64,000 nt of DNA from Cryptomeria japonica (GCF_030272615.1 NC_081409.1:18850260-18914259); one strand, 5' to 3'; positions 11,140-23,569 are shown, counted from the stretch's first letter. Program-made: numbers and translations. The notes: generated by a model from the sequence alone, not told the origin.

Positions 11140-14100
11140 TACATCCACCATGAGGAAACTCCATGCTAGATCTAAGAAATCCACACTAAGGGGCCTTCCA
11201 TCCAGACCAATCTCTGATCATCCAACATTCTAGCAAAGTGTACCATTTGCTGGCGAACCAGCTGTCCATTCCCTCTGATTCCCTCCATAAGAGCATCCAA
11301 GGTGTTGACAAAGGGAGTTCTTTCTACATTCATTCTCCCCTAGGTATAGCCATGAGAGCTCTCAAAGATAAATATTCTTGTATGCCCGTCAGTAAGGAAC
11401 CTACAAATTTTTCCTTATTCAGCCTAATAACCATAGTGACTTGCAAGAAGATAAAATGAAAGGTGAGTCTACGAAAAGACCAAGTAAGGGCCCTTTCTTC
11501 CCCTTGAAATATTTCTATATTCCTAAGTCTCCATAGATACCACAAAATTTGACAAGATAACAGACTCCAAAAAAGATTAGTGTCTTTCTTCATGTCTTTA
11601 ATAAATCCAATAACAACATCAAGTATCTTAATATGCATTGGAATAATCAAACAAAAAGTAAGCCAAACTTCTTTAGCAATAATACAATCGAAGAAGATAT
11701 GTCTACTGGAGTCCTTAACTTTACAATATTACAAAGATCTTCTTTACTATAATCAAATTTGATAGGCAGTTTATCAAGCATTACCAACCATCTAAAAGTT
11801 TTCTTTTTCTGAGCTAGAGGAGAGTGCCAAAGAGCCTTAAACATTTTTCCCCATTAATCAGGTGATAGATCCGAGTAGCAATTAGCATTAAAATGATTGA
11901 GAATACTAGAATTATATGATAAAGTTTTATAGATAGAAATTAATTTCACATTACAAAGTGGGCTGCCATCAACCCATGAGAAGGATACAAACCTGTCTTC
12001 ATTCACCTCACATCTTTTAGGAAGCTGCAATAGACCACATGCATTGTACATAGTTTTATATGTTCTTTTATTAGATAAAGGAAGTTGATATTTGCTGGAA
12101 AGATCATCCCATGAGATGAGAGCACCATTAACAATAATATCTTTAAGACAAAAAATACCTTTTTTGGCCCATTTCTTGGTCGAACATCCTCGAGTAAGAG
12201 TGATGCGTTTACCATTGTGGGTTAATTTCCACTAGATTGATCTTTCCCACAGACTTGGTTATCTCGGCTGATCCAGTTATTGCCAATATTAAGCCTAATG
12301 GTCTCCCATGCCTTCCAAATAGACTTAAAGACAACAGAGCCTGCGATAGAGACTGAGAAGTTTCTAGCTAATAGGTCACTAATAGGAAGGGATTTCTAGG
12401 ATTTAGCCTTCTTAGGAACACCTAGTCTGATGTTGTTCTAAATGAGCACTTTCCAAGGTTCATTGCTTTCCAATGCATGGAAGATCCATTTAGCAGCAAG
12501 TGGATTCCCTTGCACTTTAAGATCCTTAAGGCCTAGTCCTCCAATAGTCTTGTCCATACAACACCACTCCCATTTGACTGAGTGTGCTTTTCTATGACCT
12601 CTACCATCCGACCACAAAAAACCTCTGATGATCTTCTGCAATTCATTGATTTGATAATTACTAAACATCCATACAGAGGTGTAGTAGATACTGTAGGATG
12701 ACATAATCTTCTGACAAACTTGTACTCTTCTGGCTAGCGAGAGGTATTGCTTGTCCCATTTGGTAAGTTTGTTGCCAAAATTGCCCTTAATCCATACCCA
12801 CATATCTTTGAGGCAAGGAGAGATTGTGAAAGGAATCCCCAGGTATCTGAAAATTGTGTTAGGTCCTCCCCATTGAAACCCATATGTGGAGAGACAATTT
12901 GGTGGCCGCTCAGACCAACTAATCATAATAGATTTGGTTTGGGAAATCTTTGCCCCTGAAGCATTACAAAACAAGGTGAGCTTGATAGATAAAGAACTCA
13001 TGTTCTCCTTGGATAGTTCAAAGAAAAGTGCAGTGTCATCTGCAAACTGGATGTTAAGCAATTCAAATTTATTCAGAAGGGAGATCCCTCTAACCTTAGG
13101 AGAGAGAGAGAATTATCCCTAAGAAAGTAAAATAGAGTGTCAGAGGCTATTACAAAGAGAGCAGGGTTTAGAGGGCACCCTTGCCGAATAGACATACTAA
13201 GCTTGAAGGGCTAAGAGGTCAACCCATTAACTTCCACCTGGGCATGAGCATCCCTAAGGAGTACCTGAATATATTGACATAAAACCTCAGGGAAACCAAA
13301 AGCTTTAAGCATCATCGAAATAAAGTTCCATTCAATCCTGTTGTAAGCCTTTTCAAAGTCCAACAGAAACATGGCCACCTTTTGATTCGAGAGTCTATCC
13401 CACTCCATAGCCTCCCAACTGGTAATGAGGTTCTTCAAGATGTATCTCCCTTTAATAAATCCAGTCTGAGTAGTACAAATAAACTTAGGTAGGATATTTT
13501 CAAGTCTAATAGCAAGCATCTTCACAAGGATCTTATAGGATACATTAAGTAGTGTAATAGGATGCCAGTTTTTTATAAGAGCCTTGTCCCCTTCTTTAGG
13601 AATAAGTTTGATAAGGCCTCTATCTATGTCAGCACCCAGAGACCCTATCTTAGTAGCTTCCTTATAGACCTCTAGTAAGTCATCTACAATCCAGATAATG
13701 TTAGCCTTATATAATTCAATGGTAAGCCCATCCGGCCTGAGGCTTTATCATTATGTAAAGAGTTGATGGATCCTTTGACCTCCTCAATCGAGAAAGGTCT
13801 ACTAAGAGTATTACCTTCTTAAAGAGATAGAATCTTGGGGACAAGATCCCGACACTTGTCTCTAGCGAGCATGGATGCGGGAGAATTCTCTAAGGACAAC
13901 AACATCTTGTAAAAGTTAAATAACTCATCCATGATCTCCTCTTCGTCAGAGACTTCCCTTCCGTCCACCCACAACTTGTCTATTTTCTCCTTGAACTACT
14001 TTTTCCTTAGAAGGTTGAAGAAGAATTTAGACCCTTTATCTCCTTGAGACAAACACAACATCCTAGCTCTAGTCCTGGTCCCCATGGCTCTAACATGCTA

Positions 14101-15176
14101 AAATTTTCTAAGTTTATCTCTAGCCATCGCCACCAAGTGGGTAAGATGTGAACTGTTGGGATCTCTTTGAATGTCTTGCTTTGCCTTATGCAGATTAGAG
14201 GAGAGGATAAGCTCCACCTATCTAGCATCCTTGACTTTCTTCTTTCCAATGGTACAAATAACCTTCTGCCAGCTAGACATTGAGGTATTCCACCTAGTAA
14301 TATTAGAGATACCTTGAGAATCCCATTTATTGAACAATCTCACAATATGGATAGCAGCCAAAACATCATGGTCTTGCAATAATTTACTGTTAAGGATAAA
14401 TTTGCCACCACTTTTGCTATCAGTCTTGTTAGAACTTCTAAAGACAATATTGGCAAAAATGGGGTGATGGTCAAATAGGGAAGAAGGTCTCACAATCACT
14501 GGGCACCCTTGTTGATCTGGGACAAAGGAGAAGGCATCCTTGTTGGTGTAGATTTTGTCCAATCTAGAGAAGATCCTGTTTCCAACTTTTTGATAATTGC
14601 ACCAGGTAAACTAGATACCCTTATAAACTTGTTTTAAACCATCCAGGGGGTCAAAGAGTCTCTTAATTCTTTTCAGCCTTTCCCAATGTAACTTCTCTCC
14701 CCATTTCCACTCAATATTGGCTCATCTTAACTTATCTTCCTTGTGTTCAACCATGTTAAAGTCTCCCCCCACGATCCACAAGATATCTGGAAGGGATGCA
14801 AGCCATTGCCAAAGGTCGGATCTATCCTATAATCATTGGAAGTGTACATAATGCAGAGCCCAAAGGAAGAGCCACCATGCTCAAAGGTGATCCATACAAC
14901 CCTATTGTAGGGGGACACCCTTGAGCAAAGGATAGAGTTTATCCACTTATGGTTAATAAGAATAGCAACCCCCCCTTTGCCTTTCTCATGTTTAGTGCAA
15001 AATTTGAGGGCATCTCTCCACACAAAATTAAGATTGACTTCCAATGAAAAACTAATGGCTTTAACTTCTTGTAACAGGGCAAAGTCCAAATACTTATGCT
15101 GATTAAACATTCTTCTCACCACATATTTCCTATCGGGGAAATCCAGCCCCCAGATATTCCAAGATAAGCACGTCAT
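11140..15176 (-). pseudogene. LINE 2 ORF2 (endonuclease-RT)
   Basis: Start chosen at ATG 15174-15176 because the endonuclease signature CLSWNIWGLDFPDRK follows at once. Endonuclease continues to about 14430 (LLQEVKA, GGVAILI; final motif FDHHPIFANI, normally SDHxP). RT motifs: TGFIKGRYIL near 13450, FLLDFEKAYNRIEW near 13350, QFADDTALFFE at 13020-13050 with both catalytic Asp intact, FRYLGIP near 12840. Downstream are GFLWSDGRG, GGLGLKDL and a zf-RVT remnant with WYLWRLRN near 11530. At least four frame changes occur (near 14600, 13800, 13100, 11700). Dead copy. Confidence 0.82.
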
Positions 15177-15229
15177 GCTAACCAAATAATTAAATATCAT
15201 TCTTGTTAACTTTAAAGTTGCTAAAACAC

Positions 15230-17334
15230 TTGGGGAAGCTAGCCTTTTGGTTATACTTTTTGTGCAGGGGAGAGTGCTTATTTTTAGAGCCTAGTGGCCT
15301 GCCTCTTTTCCTCCTAGTGATTGCTTAAGACTCAGAGATCTCCTCATTTAGATTATCATTGTCCCTAGCCCCTTCATAACTAGTAACCAAAAATTTGAAT
15401 CTCAGCTCAGTCTCAATCTCAGACTCTTGAATGTCTATTGAGGAGGCTTCCTCAGGGGTATCACCCTCAGGTAGACCTAACTCAGAAGGGCAATTAGGTT
15501 TAGGATTGCCAATCTTTGGAGCAGCTGGGATAACCTAATAGAGGAAATTGTCATCATCAACCAAGGAGTTAGATTTCATAGGGATAGAGCCCGAAGAGGC
15601 AATGATTTGAGAGGGAGGGGGGAAATCTCCATCCCCTCAGGGATCCTCAGAACCAGTCTACACTATGGCCGAATTGGACAAGTCATCCAAGGCCTGGAAT
15701 TGATTAGAGTTAGGAGTAGAATGAGGATCACAGGGGGAGAGGAGGTTACATCCCTTCTTCTACTATCACAACTTCCTCGACCAATCCCTTCAAAAGACAA
15801 TAATAGATTAAAAATGGGAGTCCTTGTCTGAATCATTCATTAATAAGGTCTCAGGTGGGGGCCTACTAGCATCGTCGCCCATGGGTGCCTCAACAGAGCA
15901 TGGCTTCTATTACCCTCTAGCCCTAATTTTCTCTAATGCCAATTGTTGGGCATTTTTCTTCTTAGTACTCTTATCCTTTCAAGAGACCACCTAGAAGCCA
16001 GAGCCCTCGAATCCCTCCATTTGGGAGATGGCAACAGATATAGCCAAATGGGGGGGGGGGTCGACATTAAAGGGGCCAAAGGCGGAGTCTTTTTCAATAA
16101 CAGGGGGGTTCACAAGTTGTTCTTTTGGAAAGGTATCCACAATATTATTAATGACCTTTATGAGAGAATCAAACCTACCCAGGATAGGAGGGGATCCTTC
16201 AGTCTTAGTGGCTGAGTTGGGGGAAGCAATGACACTGGACTTAGAGACAGTTCTAGAAGGGGTTATTCCATTTTTCTTCTTGGCCGAGAGGATAGGGCAT
16301 AATAATCTGATGTGGCCTTCCTGTTTACACAGAAAGAAAGAATTCAGACCTCCTAGAGTTTTGATAACACATGTGAATGTGTCGTCTTGGAGTTTAATCT
16401 CAATAAATCTCAGAATATCAATGCCAGGGTTAATGGAGACTAGGACTCTGGCATCTAGGTGGGGGACAAGATTTGAGGAGTGATCAACCCTAATCACTCT
16501 ACCAATGGATTGTAGAATCTGAGGGATGAAATTTTAGAAGATGAGAGGCAAATTATTAATCAGGAGCCAACGAGGGCAAGAGAGGGCCAAAATATCTTCA
16601 TTAATCGCATCAAAGGACCATTTGAGGGCTCTGAAAGTGGTTTGACCAACAACCTAGAATTATTTTTGGAGGACCTCCACCTGTGATTTATTATCATTGA
16701 AAAAAATAATAAATAAACCTTTCTAAATCATTCTACACTAGGAGAAATTAAACCCTAATTTTTTGATCCATACATTCTTCATCTAGTCATCTAAAATTTT
16801 TCTATCCAAACATCTATCTAGATCAGTAACAATAAAGAAAATGGTAATATCTTGAAGCCTGAGGTTTTCCAATTCATGAGCCTTGATCATAGATTCATTA
16901 GGCGAAATAAAAAAGGTATAGAGAGGCGAGGAAGGGCCCTTACCTTGTCCTCCATCTCTGTCTTCGCACCTAGAGGAGAAAGCACTTACCAGGTTGAACT
17001 TGGCCTCAAGGGGGACTTGCACGGAGTCTCCAATGATGGCGTCTTTGAATGACTTCCGATAAGACCTTTCATTTCCTTTGAGGATATCGGTTGGGTCAAA
17101 TTAATGCACATCCCACTTGAGTCCTCTTCCATTGGGCATTGAATGTAGAGGCCTCCTTCACACTCCTACAATAAATTCTACTGAACGGAGAGAGCCAGAC
17201 AGAGAAAAAAGAATGGGTCACAAAGGCAAACAAATGAGAATGCGAGAAGAATTTACCACCGTGGAGGAGGCCTTACCACCTCCTCCACACGAAGGAGAGA
17301 GAACCCCAACGCCGAGCGCAACCAGATGGTCCAT
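15230..17334 (-). pseudogene. LINE 2 ORF1 (RNA-binding, zinc-knuckle remnant)
   Basis: The putative start is the ATG at 17332-17334; the frame soon breaks. A DUF4283-like region covers about 17050-16500 (for example ESMIKAHELENLRLQDITIF). At 16297-16338 a zinc-knuckle position reads FFLCKQEGHIRLLC: CX4HX4C spacing remains but the first Cys is Phe. After it comes a Ser/Pro-rich tail to about 15990 and a longer, broken hydrophilic stretch up to ORF2. The exact C-terminus is uncertain. Confidence 0.65.
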
Positions 17335-17394
17335 GTCAAACCCTAGGTTGCAGACCAGTTTTCATCATATTAAAGTCCTTAAAAATATTTCTTC

Positions 17395-17409
17395 AGAGAA
17401 TATTGTATT
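17395..17409. repeat. Target-site duplication, right copy (LINE 2)
   Basis: Exact repeat of 10876-10890. The coiled-coil pseudogene continues directly after it. Confidence 0.88.
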
Positions 17410-18200
17410 CTACATAAATTATCAAGATAAAAGATGAACTTAAGGAAAGAGATATGCAAATTTAGAATTTGCAAAATGAACTGGTTGCTGATGTTCAACA
17501 ACCAAGCTTTATCTTCAAAAATTGTATGTTTGATATTGGGAGAAGATTAAGGTTGTCGTTACTTCATTATGACAAGCCTTGCAATACCTTGCTAATGCTA
17601 AAAAAATGAAGATGGATGTTAGATTCATGGTAGAATAGAAGTTGTAGTCCATTGCGCCAAAAGTTGTGGAGTCTAAGTTACTCATTGAAAAATTAGATGT
17701 GAAAGATGATAATGCTTTAGTTGTTTCTAGCATTGGGGACAAAAGATTTCCTGTTTGTGAAGCAAATGAATTTATCGAGTGTCATGCAATGACTATACGA
17801 GGTAAAGAATGTCTTGAAGCTCTTGATAATAAGCAAATTGATAAATTAATCATGTTGGGTCTCCCTTCCTCTTTCCTTTTCAGATGGGAATGTCCTCAAT
17901 GAAGAGAAAATGAGACAATTGTTGGGGCAGAGGCAACATGATCAATCTTTTCTGCAAAGGATAAATTTTGACCAAGGTGTAGTAGAGATTAAGTAGGTTA
18001 TTCACCCCTGGCATGATTGCATTTTCATATGGAGGCTGCTTTGTCTATCTCGACAAATATCCCTTTCAGAGAAGTGATCAAATTGGATAAGGATCATGGA
18101 GCACTTCAACTTCATTCTCCACCATCTAATACAAATTGGTTGTCTTTACAGTTTGCACTTTCAATGTTGTAGCTTGTTGTTGCTGCAAATTTTGTGTGAA
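17410..18200 (+). pseudogene. Degraded coiled-coil protein gene, 3' part
   Basis: Continuation of the gene at 8657-10890 after the LINE insertion. Shortly after the junction a shifted frame reads like more coiled coil (DELKERDMQI, stop, NLQNELVADVQQ). Around 17660-17900 a better frame runs ESKLLIEKLDVKDDNALVVS and VCEANEFIECHAMTIRGKE. Traces continue to about 18180. The family is unknown. Finding the same protein on both sides of the LINE is the main evidence that this was one gene. Confidence 0.5.
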
Positions 18201-19773
18201 AATAGAAATTCTGAGATGTTTTTCCCATAGGTGAGGAACCCCATAGAGTCACCAAATCTATAGACTCATCTGTACATGTACAAGATGATCCTAGTTTTCA
18301 TATTCCTGTCGATGCGATGTCTTTTTTTTCCCCCCTTTTTCATCCCTCGTGGTTTTAAAGGAACATTTTGTGTTTTTGGAAGCAAATAGCGGACTTGTAT
18401 GTCGCTTTTGTTGATAACTGATGCTGCTCTAGCATGCAGCTAGATTAGTTTAGTTAATAGTTTTTTGTTTATTCATGCAAATAAAGCATGTACTCCAACA
18501 TGCATTAATCCTTAGGACTTTTTTTAGTTTTGTTTTTTTCATGAGTTTGTTTTTTAGTAAATAAAGCATGCTGTGCATGCACTTATTGTATTCTTAATTT
18601 AGGGAGTAGTTTATTTTTTTAAGTTTGAGAGCCTTAGTAGCTTTCCATGCAAAGCTAGGAATATATTTAGACCTGCAGTTATTATTTATTCTTCTAGACT
18701 GCAAATTCTTTATATATACAACCTCTATGTAATTTTTTAATTAAGCTTCAATAATGAAATTGTTGTGTACAATTTCAAAAAATAGGGTTGTTGTTATTGT
18801 GTGTTCTTTGTTATTTAATTTGATTAATCAGTTGGCTCTGAGGAGACATAGTAGTTTCAGATTCTACAGCTTTGACATGTGTTAAGATGGTTGAGGTTGT
18901 GAAAACATTTTGTATAGCCCTCTTGCTAGAGTCGCGCATGGCTGCCACTTGTCCATAGTGCATGTTTCTTTCTTTTTAAAAGAGCTTAGTTTCTAAAGTC
19001 CCAAAGTGTTGTCACGTGTTGATATCTTGAAAATTCAAGATATGTAAGAGGAAGGAAGGTCTTCCAAATTGCCACATCAACCAAAATGAGTAGAGAGCCG
19101 AAGCAACTAAGATATTAGTATGGATTGTGGAAATTTGATAATTTTAATAATAATTTTTTGGTCTAATAATTTTTAAAATTTTTTTTTTGTAAACAATATA
19201 ATAATATTATAATAATAATAATTTAGTTTTAATAAATTTTTTACTTTTGTAATGAGTTTAGTAGAAATATAAATATATAAAATATAATAATAAGAATATA
19301 TTGATATATAATAATATAATCATATAATTATAATTTAATATTAATTGCAATATAATAAGATAATATTTTTAAAGCAGAATACTGAATACTGGACATAAAA
19401 TAATTACATCTATATTGATATTTGTAAAAATATAGGTTTACAAGTTGTAAACATTTATCAATAATTGATTATAAATGAGCACCAAAGAAAACTCTAAATA
19501 CAACCTAATTTTATACTACAAGTGATTCATCTTTAATATTGTAGAGCAAAGGACAAAAAAAATAGTGTAACACCTTTTCTTTTATCAAAGCTTTAGATGA
19601 AACTAAATTTTTATATCTTAAAAAATGTTTTAAGCTTAAAAAGTGACATAAATATTTGACTAGGTTATTGTAAATGTCTATCCATTAAATGATTATAAAT
19701 CCCCACCTAATAAAACGACAAGTAATTCATCTTAAGTATTGGAGAACATAAGATAGAAGATGGGATATCTATT
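18201..19773. other. AT-rich, no gene; possible LTR remnant
   Basis: No coding frame. Contains two copies of aaataaagcatg (about 18479 and 18561), a TATATA at about 18712 followed by AATAATGAA, which loosely resembles a decayed LTR. 19130-19420 is almost pure A/T. Ends at the TSD of the Tat element. Confidence 0.35.
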
Positions 19774-19778
19774 ATTTC
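19774..19778. repeat. TSD of Tat element, left
   Basis: ATTTC, repeated exactly at 38576-38580, directly outside the LTR ends TG...CA. Confidence 0.93.
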
Positions 19779-21160
19779 TGTAGTCACATAAATCTGTCCA
19801 TTTTAATTAAATGAATATTTCGTATTTATTTGATTAAAAATCCACTAGCCATCAATTAATTAAATAAATATTTAATTAATTCATCCCCAAACATTCTTCT
19901 ATTAATTAAATAAATTACTCAATTTATTTTAATTAATTCATTAAATCAAATTTCAATCAATTAAATAAATAAAATCAATTTATTTAATTAAAATCCCCCT
20001 TTTCCTCTTTTAAATAAATTAACATTTATTTAAATCATTTTAAAACCCGCCCCCACTTGCATTTTCCTACAAATGCAACTTGCACACATTTATTGAAATA
20101 AATGAATTTTTATTTTAATAAAATCTTATGTTCCCTCACCCACCAAATCCACTTGCAAAACCTAATCCCCTTCTAGATTCTTCTAACCCCCTTCCTAATT
20201 AGTCTAATCCATCCCCTAATTATTGTCACATTCCTAAGCAAAATGGAGTCACTTCTCAAAGACTCCAAAGTCTTTGAAAAGCATTTAATGCTTTGTGTGT
20301 TCAACAAATTAACCCCCAAAGTCGTCCAAGACCACTAATGGCTCTTACATGACCATTTATGGCTCTTACATAACCATTTATGGTTATTTCAATCTTGTCT
20401 CCCCAAACATTTATTGTTTTGACCATATTCATCCATTTCGCATTTGCACAAGAATTTATCCATTGGATAAAAGCTTTATTCTTTGAATAAAGAGTTTATT
20501 CATTCAACCAACCTTGACTCAAAATCCCAAGGTCATATCAGGCATTTAATGCTTATTCCCTCTCCTCTCAACCTATCTCACATTGACACTTGTCATCCTG
20601 GGATTGGGTTGAAAGCCCTCACATGGATTTGAAATCATTCAATCCTGACCCTTGTTGAGATTGCTCAATCTCAACCACCCATTGCTCCATTTTTCCTATA
20701 AATAGAGCCCATTCCTTCATACACCAGATCCTGAAAACTTGTATGCATCTAAGCTATAGACATTTTAGAGAGCCTTTTTAGCATAAACAATCTAATCTTT
20801 TGTCTTTTGGTTAAAATATATCATTTTAGCATTAGCATTAGCTTTTTATTTCACATTTAGAGCTATATTACAATCTCAATCCTCCATAAGCATCCATAGT
20901 GCAAAAAGCTGCTGAGAGCTACACTATTTTGGAACTTGGAGAGGAGAGGAACAAGGGAGAAGGAGCTAATCTCATGCTAAGAGATAGTTGGAGATGTCTC
21001 ATTGTCTTTACTTCTTTAGTTAGATTCATTAGCATGTTTTTAGTGTCTCTCTTGGAATGCCTTCATATGTTTTAGTTTTTGATTGACTAACGCTAATGCT
21101 TTGTGTGTTTTGTGTTGTTTGATCTTAAACTAACTATTTGTGCCATTTAGGAGGGCATCA
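19779..21160 (+). repeat. 5' LTR of Tat element
   Basis: Starts TGTAGTCACATAAATC, ends GGAGGGCATCA. First 350 bp are rich in TTAATTAAATAAAT phrases. A TATA box lies at 20697 and AATAAA-like signals are present. Matches 37196-38575 at about 99%. Confidence 0.97.
20697..20704 (+). promoter_or_regulatory. TATA box in 5' LTR
   Basis: TATAAATA in a C-rich setting (ttttccTATAAATAgagccc). Same box at 38112-38119 in the 3' LTR. Transcription of the element would start about 30 bp downstream. Confidence 0.65.
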
Positions 21161-21162
21161 TT

Positions 21163-21201
21163 TGGTGAACCCGACGTGAATCGAACACGCAACCTTCTGA
21201 T
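21163..21201 (+). promoter_or_regulatory. Primer-binding site, tRNA-Trp, unusually long (39 nt)
   Basis: Begins 2 nt after the LTR with TGGTGAACCCGACGTGAATC and continues to CTTCTGAT. Compared from memory with plant cytosolic tRNA-Trp(CCA), all 39 nt are complementary to the tRNA 3' end, including CCA, the T arm and part of the anticodon arm. Most LTR elements show 8-18 nt. Confidence 0.8.
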
Positions 21202-21257
21202 ACTTGTTTTTAAAAATTAACAATTTTGCTTGTTGAAACTGCCACACAGGTCGCGCT

Positions 21258-21533
21258 TCGGCGCTTTTGAACACGTTCTAGCGCTATTGCAACATTTTCT
21301 TTTAGGGCTATTGTCAATATAATAGCGCTAATGAAAAAGTTTTAGCACTACTGATTCCTTTCTAGCGCTTTTGTCACAGTTCTAGCGCTATTGAAACCGT
21401 TATAGCGCTTTTGACCTTTCGGATTTTCCTATTTTTTTTTAGCGCTACTGTATAAAATAGCGCTTCTGCGACCGCAGAATAGCGCTATTGTATCAATTAG
21501 CGCTTTTGTATAAAAAGCAGAATAGCGCTATTG
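21258..21533 (+). repeat. AGCGCT array A (leader), about 20-bp period
   Basis: About 13 copies of TAGCGCT(A/T)TTG. Starts near 21258, 21279, 21303, 21323, 21343, 21363, 21383, 21403, 21440, 21458, 21480, 21498, 21523. Six consecutive copies (21303-21403) are spaced exactly 20 bp; the intervening 9 bp are not conserved. Reads in the opposite direction to the array at 36345-36616. Confidence 0.92.
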
Positions 21534-23185
21534 TGACAGAGGGTTGTCCAATTCGCTTTGTAACCCAAAATCAGCATTTAGGCTTGTGTAAGCCCACACT
21601 AACATTTGACCATTGACCAGGTGCAGGTTCTAATCTTTTTTGTGTGCAGGAGAAGGAGTTAGTAAATGCCATAAAATCTTTCTTTTTACTTTCTTTAAAA
21701 AGTTGGTTAAAAAGAATTCATTTTCCCTTCTTGCACAAGTTAAAATCAACCTCACATCTTACTTTGGAGTGCATAAAATGAACCTAAAACTTGTTTGTGG
21801 TGCTTAAAAAGAACATTCATCTTTCTTTTATTGTAAAGTAAAAAGAACAACAAATTCAAATTTTGCTTTCATTGCAAGTTAGGGATACATTTTGTTTTGG
21901 TGCTTAAAATTAACAAAACAAATTTTCTTTCTTGCATCAAACCTAAAAATTTACAATCCACACTTCAAAATTTTGGTGCAAATAAAATTCACAATCAACT
22001 TGTCTCAATTTTGCAAGCAATTTTACTTCAAGCAAAACGTGTTTTTTGTTAAGTTGACCAGGATTTTCGAATTCTAGATTACAAAACACATTGCCTTTGA
22101 AGTTAAAAAGAACACCATGGCTGTTGGAGCAACATCTCCAAATAGTTAGATCACATTTGCAAAATGCTGGATTAAAAAGAACAAGTGAATTTGGTGTTTG
22201 GCACGCTTGTGCACAAAAGTCAGTCGAGTGGTCCTACCTCTAACACACACTATCCTCTCCCTTGGCTTTCGTGGTCCTAGGTGCAAGAGAAAAGTGTTAG
22301 TAACGCTCACATTTTATTTTATTTTTTAAGAGAGGCCTGCCAAGGGATTGATACTCTTGGGAACGACCTCGAGCGGTAAATCCTTCGAGCCGCTATAGAA
22401 ATCAGGTGAGAGCGAAAGCTGTAGCCTTGGGTATAGCTGTTCCTACAGTGTAACTGGCTGAAAGGACAAATGGGCCCCACCACCAGTTACAAGGCTCTTA
22501 AGTGAGTCACTGCAGAATGAACTTATGTCCAAAGCCATCGAACATGACTAAACACCTTTAAGTAGTAGCCCACCTGTTCTATTGATTGAGGATATTTGAG
22601 GTATAATTTAGTGCAAGAGCATAGATGGTTTTGCTCCCAAGATACTCACCATACATATTTCCTTGAGTAGAAACATAGCTTTTTGAAAGGTCACTTGTGG
22701 CTTGATAAAAGTGGTGACTCCCCCATCATATGGATCATCTATTTGTTATACTCACGCAAGACTTAGTATATCACATCCTTACCTGCCACAGCGGGATTCA
22801 TAAGGTATGTAGTACCAAAGTCGAAGAAATATCAAGATGTGGGCTAAATTTATCACAACTGGCCATTTGACCTTAGGGATAAAAAGTGTTTGAAGTGTGT
22901 TCATTTTACAGACCTAGTGCGAATTGAGCCGACTTCAAGCTTTGGAACTACACCTTAAAATACATCTAAAGGAAGGGTCAGAAACAAGTCCAAGGATTGG
23001 GTTGATCTAAACCCATACTCATTTGTGCCTTTGAGGCTACAATTTTGTGTTTGTGTGCTTGCTTTGTTTTCTTGTCAAGAAAAAATCAGAAAATCACTTT
23101 GAAAAACAAAGTACTCATCCAACATCTGTCGACACAACCAAAAATACCAAAAACAAAGTGCAAACAACACAGAGTCACAACTTTT
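21534..23185 (+). other. Tat leader, non-coding part
   Basis: No ORF of note. A splice-acceptor-like tttttgtgtgcag lies near 21650. 22330-23040 is less AT-rich than its surroundings and has a possible AGCGG/CCGCT stem-loop at about 22372-22394. This part may hold packaging or translation signals, but that is inference. Confidence 0.4.
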
Positions 23186-23569
23186 ATGACCATTCTTCAC
23201 ATCTTGCGAAAGAAGAAGTGTCATGAGAATATTACCTTGAAAGGAAGACCGTTAAGCTCAAAGGCTTTGATCAAAAGGAGGAAATTCTTCTATCTCAATA
23301 GACAAATCTTTGTCTCACATAGAGTCTTTCTACATCGCATGCGTCTATACCTTCAAGGTAAAACAAATGAATTTGATTTTGAATCATTAAACCGTAGAGC
23401 TTTTATACAATATAGAGCTCTGAGTTATCACAAAAATCAAGGAGGAAAGATTAATCCCAATTTCTTCCCAAACATTTGTATCACCTACAACACAGCTCGA
23501 GAAGTGCCACCAACACCTGAAAGGGAAGAAGAAGAGTTTGTTCCATTTGTGACACAAAGTTTTTATTGA
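23186..23569 (+). CDS. Small leader ORF upstream of gag (unknown)
   Basis: 127 codons from the first ATG (23186); the open frame extends upstream to 23045. Not recognised. N-terminal two thirds are strongly basic (KKKCHE, IKRRKFF, HRVFLHRMR), followed by an acidic end (PTPEREEEEF). It ends about 450 bp before gag. It is intact while gag-pol behind it has many stops. Tat/Ogre-type elements are known to carry an extra ORF before gag, so this may be its counterpart, but I see no similarity that proves it. Confidence 0.4.
   Translation: MTILHILRKKKCHENITLKGRPLSSKALIKRRKFFYLNRQIFVSHRVFLHRMRLYLQGKTNEFDFESLNRRAFIQYRALSYHKNQGGKINPNFFPNICITYNTAREVPPTPEREEEEFVPFVTQSFY

Larger units (their letters stand above)
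10891..17394 (-). mobile_element. LINE 2 (L1-type, no RNase H), degenerate, nested
   Basis: A 6.5-kb non-LTR element on the minus strand with defined ends: a 15-bp perfect TSD flanks it and a short T run (minus-strand A run) follows the left TSD. It holds ORF1 (DUF4283-like, degenerate zinc knuckle) and ORF2 (endonuclease, RT with FADD intact, zf-RVT remnant). The sequence differs clearly from the LINE at 1567-7465 and no RNase H is seen downstream of the RT. Several frameshifts and stops show that it is inactive. It sits inside the plus-strand coiled-coil pseudogene. Confidence 0.9.

Noticed and set aside
21163-21201. A tRNA-Trp gene on the minus strand
   Set aside because: Only the 3' 39 nt of the tRNA are present and they start 2 nt after an LTR; it is a primer-binding site.
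21258-21533. CRISPR-like repeat array
   Set aside because: Repeat of 11 bp with about 9-bp gaps, plant retroelement context, no cas genes.
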